From Pseudomonadota bacterium (GTDB lineage: Bacteria; Pseudomonadota; Gammaproteobacteria; Arenicellales; Poriferihabitantaceae), in assembly GCA_024226105.1 (NCBI GenBank), contig JAAELZ010000618.1, positions 1-12,440 of the forward strand: a stretch of DNA of 12,440 nt. Direction: 5' to 3'. The stretch's first letter is position 1. Each line of letters begins with the position of its first letter. This document shows, piece after piece, positions 1 through 6,527 of the stretch. The notes under the pieces were generated by a model. It searched no databases. It was not told the origin of the DNA and was given only the letters and a program-made list of their open reading frames with translations. Position numbers and translations under genes: made by a program.

Positions 1-1355
1 TCTGAAAACCAGGAGAGAAGGCCGATATTGGCGCCTTCCAGAGCGAATAGAAATACCAGAACAGCGTAAGGGGCGGTGAACAGCCAGCGTGCCCATTTGC
101 TGAATCTGCTGGTTTTCGGCTCCTTATCTGCTTTGTCAAGCCCGGTAATCTCAGGTAAAACCGAGTTGATTGGCTGCACGACAATAAGTAGTTTGATGAT
201 GCGCATATACATCGGCATGAAAATAAACATCAGCAAGGCGTAGTAGAGATAGCCCGGGCTGATTTGTTCCCATTCAGCCATTTCTGCCGCGATCACGATG
301 TTTTTGAGAGCGATCGAATAGAAAAAAATGAGTGCAATGACAATCAGCCAGTAGCGGTTATTGGCAACGGCACTTTTTAGAACGTCAGTTTCACCGTCAT
401 CATGTTCTAGTTTGGCGCGTGCGATCAGGAAAGTGCCAACGATCAGTGACAGGGTCGCAAGCGTAATCAGGATCAGAGTATTTAGCTGTAACGATTCGGC
501 TGGAAAGTCGAGCTGTACCAGCACAGTGCTCGAATAGATTGCTATGAGAACCGGAGTGAAAAAGCCCAGCACCGTCCAGAAGTAAATATTTCGACTGTGA
601 TTGCCCCGGATAAATAGCTCTTTACATACAGGGCTGAAAAGCAGTTCTTTGAAGATATCGCGTATTGCCCAGACGGTTGCAATCATCAGTAGGATGGAAG
701 AGGCGAAAACCTGGATCGGGCTGCCCTTTTCGACCAGTGTCAGGGTGCTGCCAACCGATAGCAATAAAAACAGGGTGATTTTCACCAGGTCGAGTGCCAG
801 CCCGACCATCGACCTGGTGAGGCGATGGTAAACGGCATAACTCCCGTCCTGGCGTAAATTTGACCGTAGCCTGAAAACAGGCCTGAAAGCTAGCTTCACC
901 AGGGTCAGGCTCGCCGCGATAATCAGGCCAAGCGACAGGATTACCTTTAACAGTTTGCTTTGCCCGTTAATATAAAACAGCGTACCAAAAAACTGGCTCC
1001 AGTTTCTGCCATAGTCGTGGCTGCTAGCTCGTATTTTTTTTAACCCTGCGTCAAACTGCTGTGAGCGCTCCTGTAACGACATGATGGCGTAGGAAACATA
1101 GGACTCTCCCATCATGGAGCCGGATGTTGGCTTATTGGCTTCACGTGTCCTGATTTGCTCAAGCAACATCTTGCGCGATTCTTCATCGGTCATGGTTGCA
1201 ACGTGCTCCATGGCGTCCTGTTGAGACATTTCCTCTAACTTGATTGCTGGAGTTGCCTCAGAGCTACCAAACCCCGGGATTTGTGCCGTTGCTGACAGGC
1301 TGCTCAGAACAAGTGTGAAAAATAAAACGAAGCCGCGTGCGAGTGAGTTGGGCAT
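1..1355 (-). CDS. YbiO-like MscS-family membrane protein (3' end cut by window edge)
   Basis: An open frame runs without a stop from the ATG at 1355 to the left window edge, giving 451 residues of a longer protein. Residues 1-25 are a good signal peptide (hydrophobic core 9-20, likely cleavage after A-T-A at 24). A polar, Met- and Glu-rich periplasmic stretch of about 110 residues follows. About eight hydrophobic segments then appear near 136-156, 183-208, 214-232, 258-282, 292-311, 334-356, 369-393 and 426-444. The layout of signal peptide, an I-P-G motif, a soluble segment and many membrane spans resembles the N-terminal part of large MscS-type channels such as E. coli YbiO, which gate on membrane tension. 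The diagnostic MscS pore helix and beta domain would lie beyond the edge, so the family call is inference. The upstream ribosome site is weak (GGA about 10 bases before the ATG). It is divergent from the glycosyltransferase genes. It could be another polytopic membrane protein. Confidence 0.6.
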   Translation of the reverse strand, partial: MPNSLARGFVLFFTLVLSSLSATAQIPGFGSSEATPAIKLEEMSQQDAMEHVATMTDEESRKMLLEQIRTREANKPTSGSMMGESYVSYAIMSLQERSQQFDAGLKKIRASSHDYGRNWSQFFGTLFYINGQSKLLKVILSLGLIIAASLTLVKLAFRPVFRLRSNLRQDGSYAVYHRLTRSMVGLALDLVKITLFLLLSVGSTLTLVEKGSPIQVFASSILLMIATVWAIRDIFKELLFSPVCKELFIRGNHSRNIYFWTVLGFFTPVLIAIYSSTVLVQLDFPAESLQLNTLILITLATLSLIVGTFLIARAKLEHDDGETDVLKSAVANNRYWLIVIALIFFYSIALKNIVIAAEMAEWEQISPGYLYYALLMFIFMPMYMRIIKLLIVVQPINSVLPEITGLDKADKEPKTSRFSKWARWLFTAPYAVLVFLFALEGANIGLLSWFS

Positions 1356-1392
1356 TTTGCTTGTCCGGATCTGAAATGTATAAATTTATTGG

Positions 1393-1422
1393 AGTGTATT
1401 TAATATTCTGCGGGCGTTACAA
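1393..1422 (-). promoter_or_regulatory. Candidate sigma-70 promoter for the leftward membrane protein
   Basis: On the minus strand, TTGTAA (1417-1422, 4 of 6 consensus matches) and TACACT (1393-1398, 4 of 6) are separated by 18 bases. Transcription would start near 1386, about 30 bases before the ATG at 1355. The match is modest and could be chance in AT-rich DNA. A second possible -10 (TATACA at 1377-1382) lacks a partner. Confidence 0.3.
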
Positions 1423-1429
1423 TGCGTGG

Positions 1430-1462
1430 CAGGAACACCATTTCTAAATATTGTTGTTCCTG
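1430..1462. repeat. Perfect 8-bp dyad CAGGAACA-N17-TGTTCCTG
   Basis: The left arm is at 1430-1437 and the right arm at 1455-1462, exact reverse complements around an AT-rich 17-base spacer. The right arm covers the end of the -35 box (1451-1456) of the rightward promoter. The arm spacing, with centres about 25 bases apart, would suit a dimeric regulator binding two or more turns apart. No known operator consensus was recognised. It could also form a hairpin in RNA read leftward-to-rightward from further upstream. Confidence 0.4.
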
Positions 1463-1479
1463 GGGTTCGCTTATACAAT
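1451..1479 (+). promoter_or_regulatory. Candidate sigma-70 promoter for the rightward glycosyltransferase genes
   Basis: TTGTTG (1451-1456, 3 of 6 matches to TTGACA) and TACAAT (1474-1479, 5 of 6 matches to TATAAT) are separated by exactly 17 bases. Transcription would begin near 1486, leaving a leader of about 32 bases before the ATG at 1518. It is the best promoter-like match seen in the window. The dyad at 1430-1462 overlaps its -35 box, so repression or activation there is possible. Confidence 0.5.
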
Positions 1480-1517
1480 CTTCCCCGGTTTTCAGCGTGA
1501 CATAATACCATAAGACC

Positions 1518-2759
1518 ATGACAACCATTCCATCAAACAGACTCGAGAACGCGCGTATACTGATATACAGCCATGATACCTTTGGTCTCGGCCACTTGCG
1601 GCGCTGCCGCGCAATTGCGCATGAAATTGTTGAAAGATATAAGGGTGTGTCGGTGCTGATAATTTCAGGCTCGCCGGTGATCGGTAGCTTTGAATTCAAG
1701 GCGCGCGTGGATTTCATCCGCATTCCGGGTATTATCAAATTGCAAAATGGTGAATATACGTCGCTTAGTTTGCACATTGATCTCAGTGAAACCCTGGCGA
1801 TTCGCGAGGCCATTATCAGGCAGACTGCCAAAGCCTATGCACCCGATCTTTTTATCGTAGACAAGGAGCCCCTGGGTTTGCATGGTGAGGTTCGCAATAC
1901 GCTTTATGATCTCAAAGCACGTGGCGTGCGCACGGTGCTGGGGCTTAGAGACGTACTGGATGATACCGAGACATTGCTGGAAGAATGGGTGAAGAAGCAG
2001 GTTTTCCCCAATCTCGATACGCTGTATGATGAAATCTGGATTTACGGTGTAGCGGATTTTTATCAACCTCTAAAAGGCTTGCCGCTGGAGGCTTCTGTGG
2101 ATGTCAAAACGGTGTATACGGGTTATTTGAAGCGCCTGCCGGAGGGTATTGCTGTTGACGACATAAGGCACACTACGCCGTACTTGCTGGTTACCCCCGG
2201 CGGAGGTCGTGATGGGCGCGAACTGATTGATCTGGTGGTCTCGACCTATCGACAATTTACGACCCTGCCTTATCATGCGGTTATTGTACTTGGCCCGTTT
2301 ATGCATGCAGATGATCGCCAGTACTTTCATAAGCAGGTTGAGCAGATGAGCAATGTAACATTACTTGATTTTCATCCGCGTATGGAGACCCTGATCGTAG
2401 GCGCTGCGGGCATGATTACCATGGGTGGTTACAATACCTTTTGCGAAATACTTAGTTTTGATAAACCTGCATTGCTGTTCCCACGTACTGTGCCGCGCAC
2501 TGAGCAATTGATTCGTTGTAAGCGGGCCGATGAACTGGGCATGCTTACGGTGCTCGATCCCGAGACAACCACCGCGGAACAACTCATGCAGCATATCGAG
2601 TCGTTTGACAAATTACCCAACCCCTCAAGCTGCTTCCTGCTGGGAATGCTCGAAGGCATGAATACAATTTCGCAGCGTATGATAGATCTGTTGCCCGCAG
2701 ACCGTATCCGGCCAATTGCGACCCAAAGCGGACAGCATCGCGACGCAATCGCAAATTAG
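1518..2759 (+). CDS. MurG-like (COG4671-type) glycosyltransferase, first paralogue
   Basis: A 413-residue cytosolic protein with the two-domain GT-B layout of MurG/GT28-like enzymes, matching what I know as the COG4671 predicted glycosyltransferases. These enzymes move a sugar from a nucleotide-sugar donor to an acceptor; donor and acceptor are not predictable here. The N-terminal loop G-L-G-H-L-R-R lies at 23-29, and an R-D-V-L motif at 144-147 is shared with the next gene. The linker has Y-T-G-Y at 200-203. The C-terminal domain opens with G-G-G-R-D-G (228-233) and carries the donor-site-like G-G-Y-N-T-F-C-E (303-310) followed by R-T-E-Q (327-330). There is no signal peptide or membrane span. 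The ATG has only a weak ribosome site, but no better in-frame start precedes the conserved N-terminal strand. It is the first gene of a rightward operon; the next gene starts 19 bases after its stop. Confidence 0.85.
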   Translation: MTTIPSNRLENARILIYSHDTFGLGHLRRCRAIAHEIVERYKGVSVLIISGSPVIGSFEFKARVDFIRIPGIIKLQNGEYTSLSLHIDLSETLAIREAIIRQTAKAYAPDLFIVDKEPLGLHGEVRNTLYDLKARGVRTVLGLRDVLDDTETLLEEWVKKQVFPNLDTLYDEIWIYGVADFYQPLKGLPLEASVDVKTVYTGYLKRLPEGIAVDDIRHTTPYLLVTPGGGRDGRELIDLVVSTYRQFTTLPYHAVIVLGPFMHADDRQYFHKQVEQMSNVTLLDFHPRMETLIVGAAGMITMGGYNTFCEILSFDKPALLFPRTVPRTEQLIRCKRADELGMLTVLDPETTTAEQLMQHIESFDKLPNPSSCFLLGMLEGMNTISQRMIDLLPADRIRPIATQSGQHRDAIAN

Positions 2760-2768
2760 CCGGAATGC

Positions 2769-2772
2769 GGAG
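2769..2772 (+). promoter_or_regulatory. Ribosome binding site deciding the GTG start of the second glycosyltransferase
   Basis: GGAG lies 6 bases before the GTG at 2779. The longer frame begins with a TTG at 2716, inside the previous gene and without a ribosome site. Residues encoded before the GTG are polar and unlike the family N-terminus. The GTG start is therefore preferred. Confidence 0.65.
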
Positions 2773-2778
2773 TGCCCT

Positions 2779-3927
2779 GTGACGCAAAGAGTAGCGATTT
2801 ATGTTCAGCATTTGCTGGGTGCAGGGCATCTGGTCAGAGCGATGTCGCTTGCGGAAAGTCTGAGCCGGAGTGGCCATCAGGTATTGCTGCTCTCCGGCGG
2901 GTTCCCAATCGATCGGGCGGTTGAAGGATACCAGTATTTCCAGCTACCCCCCACATGCGCGATTGAAGGTGATTTTAATCGTCTGGTAGACGAGTACGGT
3001 AAAGCCGTTGATGAATCCTGGCGTAAAAGTCGTGGGCTTATGTTAATGGCTGAAGTGGTTAAATTTGAACCAGACCTGGTGATAACTGAAACCTTCCCAT
3101 TCGGGCGACGGCAATTTCGCTTTGAGCTGGAACCCCTGATAAACTGGGTTAAAAAGCAGTCCTCTGTACGTTTAATGGCGTCGATTCGTGATGTTCTACA
3201 GCGCCGTAATGAAGCGAAAAATCGACTCACGGTGAAAACCATAGAGCACTATTATGACGGCGTGCTGGTACACGCTGATCAAAGCCTGTTTAAGCTCGAT
3301 GCGTCCTTTCCGCTTAGCCATGAGATCGAGGATAAGTTAATCTATACCGGGTATATACACCAGCCGGCGAAAATACAAACTACCTCCATACAAAAAGGGG
3401 AGGGGTATTGTGATGGTCAGGATGAAATTATCGTTTCAGGTGGTAGCGGCACGGTTAGCGCATGTCTGCTCGGAACCGCTCGCCTTGCCAGACCCTTGAG
3501 TTCTGCGAAGTCTCGAGTGTGGCGTTTATTAACCGGGCGCGATTTATCTGTTGCTGCCCAAAGCCCTGAAGCTGGGTTGATTATTGAACCCAATCGCCCT
3601 GATTTTTTCAACTTGTTGAGTCGATGTGCGTTGTCGGTCTCACAGGCGGGTTATAACACCACGCTCGACGTACTGGCCAGCGGTGCCCGTTCGCTGATGA
3701 TTCCATTTGCGGGTGATGGGGAAACCGAGCAAAACGACCGGGCACAGGCACTTGAAAAAGCAGGGCGCGTGTTAAGGATTGCCGAGTCAGACCTGACACC
3801 AGAGGGCCTCGCGCGGGCGATTGACCGTGCACTTGAAATGGAGCCGGTGAAAATTAAAGCTGACTTGAATGGTGCGGCTAACAGCGCGTTATTGATAACG
3901 CAAAAGCTACGAGAATGGAACGCCTGA
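2779..3927 (+). CDS. MurG-like (COG4671-type) glycosyltransferase, second paralogue
   Basis: From the GTG at 2779 this is a 382-residue protein; from an in-frame TTG at 2716 it would be 403 residues and overlap the previous gene by 44 bases. The GTG is preferred because of its GGAG site and because the hydrophobic first strand begins right after it. The fold matches the preceding gene: N-terminal G-A-G-H (14-17), R-D-V-L (137-140), Y-T-G-Y (189-192), glycine turn G-G-S-G (221-224), donor-site-like A-G-Y-N-T (290-294) and T-E-Q-N-D-R-A (316-322). The pair thus looks like an old tandem duplication with diverged donor loops, probably making successive or different linkages. It is cytosolic with no membrane segment. 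Its stop overlaps an ATG of the following deacetylase gene, a sign of translational coupling. Sugar and acceptor are unknown. Confidence 0.82.
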   Translation: MTQRVAIYVQHLLGAGHLVRAMSLAESLSRSGHQVLLLSGGFPIDRAVEGYQYFQLPPTCAIEGDFNRLVDEYGKAVDESWRKSRGLMLMAEVVKFEPDLVITETFPFGRRQFRFELEPLINWVKKQSSVRLMASIRDVLQRRNEAKNRLTVKTIEHYYDGVLVHADQSLFKLDASFPLSHEIEDKLIYTGYIHQPAKIQTTSIQKGEGYCDGQDEIIVSGGSGTVSACLLGTARLARPLSSAKSRVWRLLTGRDLSVAAQSPEAGLIIEPNRPDFFNLLSRCALSVSQAGYNTTLDVLASGARSLMIPFAGDGETEQNDRAQALEKAGRVLRIAESDLTPEGLARAIDRALEMEPVKIKADLNGAANSALLITQKLREWNA

Positions 3928-4676
3928 TGTTTGGAGCACTGCTCGATGAACTTGAAAAATGGTCCGATACCGGAAAGGTTGCCGAGTTCTGGTGGCGTGA
4001 TGATGATGCGCAGAAATCAACTAAGCAACTTGAGCAGTTGCTGGTAATCAGTGACAGGCACCGTGCTGCCGTATCTCTGGCGACAATTCCGCACGGAGTG
4101 CAGGTTTCTCTGGCTGAGGTGTTGTCCGGTCGTGACCAGGTGAGCATTTTACAGCACGGTTTTAGTCACCGGAATTATGCGCCCCCTACTGAACGGAAAA
4201 TGGAACTAGGGTGGCATCGTGATGATGAGCAGATACTGGGGCAAATTCAGGTGGGGCTTGGAGAACTGGAAGGCTTATTTGGCGAGCAGCTGGTGCCCGT
4301 TATGGTGCCCCCCTGGAACCGCATCGACTCGCGCGTGGTGGAGAAGTTGGAAAGTACCGGCCTGCGCGGTTTGTCAACGCTGGGGCCGAGAAAACAACAA
4401 TTTGCTGCCCAGGGGCTGAAACAGGTTAATGTGCATGTCGATATTATTAACTGGAAACAGGGCCGTTGCTTTGCCGGAGAAAATAACTGTATTGAGCAGA
4501 TTATTGCGCATCTCAGTGCAAAACGCGCGGGGTTGGCTGATCCTGGTGAGCCCACCGGCATCATGAGCCACCACCTGGTCCATGATGCCGGGTGCTGGGC
4601 ATTTCTTGACGAGTTGTTTGGCTTTTTGCGCAACCGGTCCAGTACTAGCTTAATCAGTGCCGGGAAAATCTTTTAG
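3915..4676 (+). CDS. Cytosolic polysaccharide-deacetylase-fold protein
   Basis: A 253-residue protein with the ordered motifs of the NodB-like deacetylase superfamily (carbohydrate esterase family 4 type), metal-dependent enzymes that remove acetyl groups from sugars. Motif 1 is R-D-D-D (28-31), motif 2 is H-G-F-S-H (81-85), motif 3 is V-P-P-W-N-R (131-136), and a late M-S-H-H-L-V-H-D (217-224) supplies a histidine for motif 5. A conserved-looking E-L-G-W-H-R (97-102) sits between motifs 2 and 3. There is no signal peptide, so it should act in the cytosol, unlike most NodB-type enzymes that work on exported glycans. An ATG at 3927, overlapping the stop of the previous gene, is an alternative start giving 249 residues; either start couples it to the glycosyltransferases. 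The likely substrate is an N- or O-acetylated sugar placed by neighbouring enzymes; this is inference. Confidence 0.8.
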   Translation: MERLMFGALLDELEKWSDTGKVAEFWWRDDDAQKSTKQLEQLLVISDRHRAAVSLATIPHGVQVSLAEVLSGRDQVSILQHGFSHRNYAPPTERKMELGWHRDDEQILGQIQVGLGELEGLFGEQLVPVMVPPWNRIDSRVVEKLESTGLRGLSTLGPRKQQFAAQGLKQVNVHVDIINWKQGRCFAGENNCIEQIIAHLSAKRAGLADPGEPTGIMSHHLVHDAGCWAFLDELFGFLRNRSSTSLISAGKIF

Positions 4677-4772
4677 TCTTCTGTATAGAACCATAGAATC
4701 GCCTTGCCCTACACCGTCACAAAAGCACCCTATACCCTGCCCAACTGGGATTCTAGGATAATGGTTTAAAAC
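4677..4772. other. Intergenic gap (96 bp) inside the rightward gene group
   Basis: No gene is supported here. No convincing promoter was found: a GATAAT at 4757-4762 has no -35 partner and would leave almost no leader. An AGGA at 4755-4758 lies too far (14 bases) before the next ATG for a normal ribosome site. Whether the next gene shares the operon or has its own promoter is undecided. Confidence 0.5.
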
Positions 4773-5357
4773 ATGGATAAATATAGTATGTTGCAGAATC
4801 CGCATGAATATCCGGATATGGACTATCTTTACAGCGAAGCTGCACAGAGCCGATGCGTGATTGCGGCACATGCTGTGCGCCATTGCCCGCACGTCGTTGA
4901 GATCGGCGGTTTTACCACGCCGATTACGCTTTTTTTGACCGGTTACCATAAATCTGTGACGGTGATGGATCCCCTGATGCGGGAGTATTCAAACGATCAC
5001 CTGAACGGGCAACCCTGTCAGGTTAAGCATGTCCCCATACCATTTCAACACGCACGGTTTAGTGCTGCAGGTGAATATGGTTTTGTAATGTTGGGTGCCT
5101 CGCTTAAACACTTTAGTGAAGACCCGGTACACCGGGAGCAGGAATGGGCGATTCTGGTCGATATGATAAGCGGTGCACAGGTGTCGGTTATCGAAGCAGC
5201 TATCGACTGGCCGCTGGGTAAAGGGGCGTTGGACAAGTTGCTGGAAATACCGAATATTCAACTGCGTACCAGTATTGATCTGGATCTGTCCGCCAATCCA
5301 GGCATGGATCCCGATCACTACAGGCGGCGGTTATTGGTGCTTGAGCCTGCTAAGTAA
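4773..5357 (+). CDS. Small SAM-dependent methyltransferase-like protein
   Basis: A 194-residue cytosolic protein whose middle resembles the nucleotide-binding half of a class I methyltransferase. A hydrophobic strand followed by V-E-I-G-G-F-T-T-P (42-50) occupies the place of the SAM-binding glycine loop. The strand V-T-V-M-D (62-66) ends in the acidic residue expected to hold the ribose, and Y-G-F-V-M-L-G-A-S (102-110) fits the motif IV position. The C-terminal strand ends R-R-R-L-L-V-L-E-P. The glycine loop departs from the usual E-x-G-x-G-x-G, so SAM binding is uncertain, and no catalytic residue can be pointed to. Position next to a deacetylase and glycosyltransferases suggests sugar O- or N-methylation, which is inference. 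It could equally be a non-catalytic Rossmann-fold partner. The ATG has a weak ribosome site; an upstream ATG at 4761 runs into a stop at once. Confidence 0.6.
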   Translation: MDKYSMLQNPHEYPDMDYLYSEAAQSRCVIAAHAVRHCPHVVEIGGFTTPITLFLTGYHKSVTVMDPLMREYSNDHLNGQPCQVKHVPIPFQHARFSAAGEYGFVMLGASLKHFSEDPVHREQEWAILVDMISGAQVSVIEAAIDWPLGKGALDKLLEIPNIQLRTSIDLDLSANPGMDPDHYRRRLLVLEPAK

Positions 5358-5362
5358 GCAGG
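5346..5362. terminator. Weak hairpin between convergent operons
   Basis: CCTGCT (5346-5351) and AGCAGG (5357-5362) form a perfect 6-bp stem with a 5-base loop spanning the stop codon of the methyltransferase-like gene. Only 30 bases separate this stop from the end of the convergent glycosyltransferase gene. No T-run follows on either strand, so if it ends transcription it is not a canonical intrinsic terminator. Confidence 0.25.
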
Positions 5363-5387
5363 AGTAGCTTCGCAGACAGAATTTAAA

Positions 5388-6527
5388 CTATTTACTCAGG
5401 GGCAAGGTGCTAAGAACACGATTCAGTGAGTCAGCAGCCATCCGCAGAGAATGATGTTGTTCAATATTTTTGATAGCTGCGCGCGAAAATAACCTGCGTA
5501 GTTCGGGTTTACCTAGCAACTTATCAATAAACGTAGCCATTTGTAGAGTATTTCCCGGTGCGCATAAAAAACCTGTTTCACCCGCTCGAACCAGTTCCGG
5601 GATGGCACCGCTAGTACCGGCCACCACGGGCAGGCCGCTCGCCTGTGCTTCCAGAATCGCCATACCGATAGCTTCGTTGACCGCCGGCCAAACGAACAGA
5701 TCGCTGGCGGATAATGCTTCCAGAATTGCTATTTGATCCAGTTCTCCGGCAAAACGTGTATTTTTTGCAAGTTCGCCTGAAAACAGGGCTTCAACTTTGT
5801 GTCTGGCTGTGCCGTTCCCAATCAACACTAGCTGAAAAGGATGGTTAACCCGCGCCACGGTTTCCGCCAGATATTGATAGGAGTCCAGCTTGGCATCATC
5901 GCGCATCATTGCTACGCTAATCAGCCAGGGTAGCGCAGGATCCAGATCGTATTGATGGGCGATCTTACTTCTGACGCCTGACCTTCGATCCAGGTTGATA
6001 TCCGTGCAATCAATAAATGGCATCAGCCGGTGCAGCTTGCCCCTGAGGCCGGGGCGTGCTTGAAGCGCCGGAATATCGACAGGATTCAGGCAAATAATTG
6101 CTGCCGCCTGTTCCAGTGCATGTATGACCTGATGCAGCCCCGTTGACCAGGCGCCACGCCCCTGTTTCACAGCGAGCGATGCCTCGGCAACCACGTAAGG
6201 TATATTTAGCCTGGCCGCAACCCTGGGGCCGACCCAGTCGGGTGCTTTGTGATACAGGTGGTAGCTGAACCAGACATGCGGTTTTTGTTCTGCAGGCCGT
6301 GTTTCGAGATTTTCAATCAACTGTTCAGAAACCTCAAATGCCTGATCGCCTATTCTTTGCTGCGCTGCCGGATCACCTTTGCCCTCCCAGGTGCGCAAAT
6401 CAGATATCACTTCAACATGATGGCCGCTGAGCTGCAGGGCTTTGATCAGTAATCTGGCAATACGCCGATCACCCGAGGGTCGGGGGTGATGCGGTGATTT
6501 CATCGGTGCGTAAAAGGCGATATTCAC
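5388..6527 (-). CDS. GT4-family glycosyltransferase
   Basis: A 379-residue retaining GT-B glycosyltransferase of the GT4 type. The N-terminal acceptor domain begins with a short hydrophobic strand and a P-S-G-D-R-R motif (17-22) in the glycine-loop position. A W-F-S-Y-H-L-Y-H-K patch (86-94) follows. The C-terminal domain shows the family E-x7-E signature at E285 and E293, inside N-E-A-I-G-M-A-I-L-E-A, which contacts the nucleotide-sugar donor. The later G-A-I-P-E-L-V (307-313) is also typical. Length is normal for the family and there is no signal peptide or membrane span. The start is a GTG whose G is the last base of the upstream gene's TAG stop, so translation is probably coupled; no ribosome site is visible. 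It is convergent with the methyltransferase-like gene. Donor and acceptor are unknown. Confidence 0.85.
   Translation of the reverse strand: MNIAFYAPMKSPHHPRPSGDRRIARLLIKALQLSGHHVEVISDLRTWEGKGDPAAQQRIGDQAFEVSEQLIENLETRPAEQKPHVWFSYHLYHKAPDWVGPRVAARLNIPYVVAEASLAVKQGRGAWSTGLHQVIHALEQAAAIICLNPVDIPALQARPGLRGKLHRLMPFIDCTDINLDRRSGVRSKIAHQYDLDPALPWLISVAMMRDDAKLDSYQYLAETVARVNHPFQLVLIGNGTARHKVEALFSGELAKNTRFAGELDQIAILEALSASDLFVWPAVNEAIGMAILEAQASGLPVVAGTSGAIPELVRAGETGFLCAPGNTLQMATFIDKLLGKPELRRLFSRAAIKNIEQHHSLRMAADSLNRVLSTLPLSK

Larger units (their letters stand above)
1356..1517. other. Divergent intergenic region (162 bp)
   Basis: No gene is supported here. The region separates the leftward membrane protein from the rightward glycosyltransferase genes and is AT-rich. 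It holds a good sigma-70-like promoter facing right, a weaker one facing left, and a perfect 8-bp inverted repeat, each listed separately. Open frames that enter it from the minus strand are shadows of the glycosyltransferase gene. Confidence 0.7.

Noticed and set aside
601..831. A 76-codon plus-strand frame inside the channel-like gene
   Set aside because: It lies opposite a continuous 451-codon membrane-protein frame with a signal peptide and several spans, so it is a shadow.
1400..1831. A 143-codon minus-strand frame overlapping the first glycosyltransferase and the divergent spacer
   Set aside because: Most of it mirrors the coding strand of a clear glycosyltransferase; no motif, ribosome site or neighbour supports it.
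2716..2778. TTG at 2716 as the start of the second glycosyltransferase
   Set aside because: It lacks a ribosome site and adds 21 polar residues unlike the family N-terminus, whereas GTG at 2779 has GGAG six bases upstream.
4694..4755. 7-bp inverted repeat TAGAATC / GATTCTA in the gap before the methyltransferase-like gene
   Set aside because: With a 48-base spacer, a 7-bp match of this kind is quite likely by chance in about 100 bases, and no promoter lies beside it.
4757..4762. GATAAT as a -10 box for the methyltransferase-like gene
   Set aside because: No -35 match exists at 16-18 bases upstream, and the implied transcript would start only about 5 bases before the ATG.
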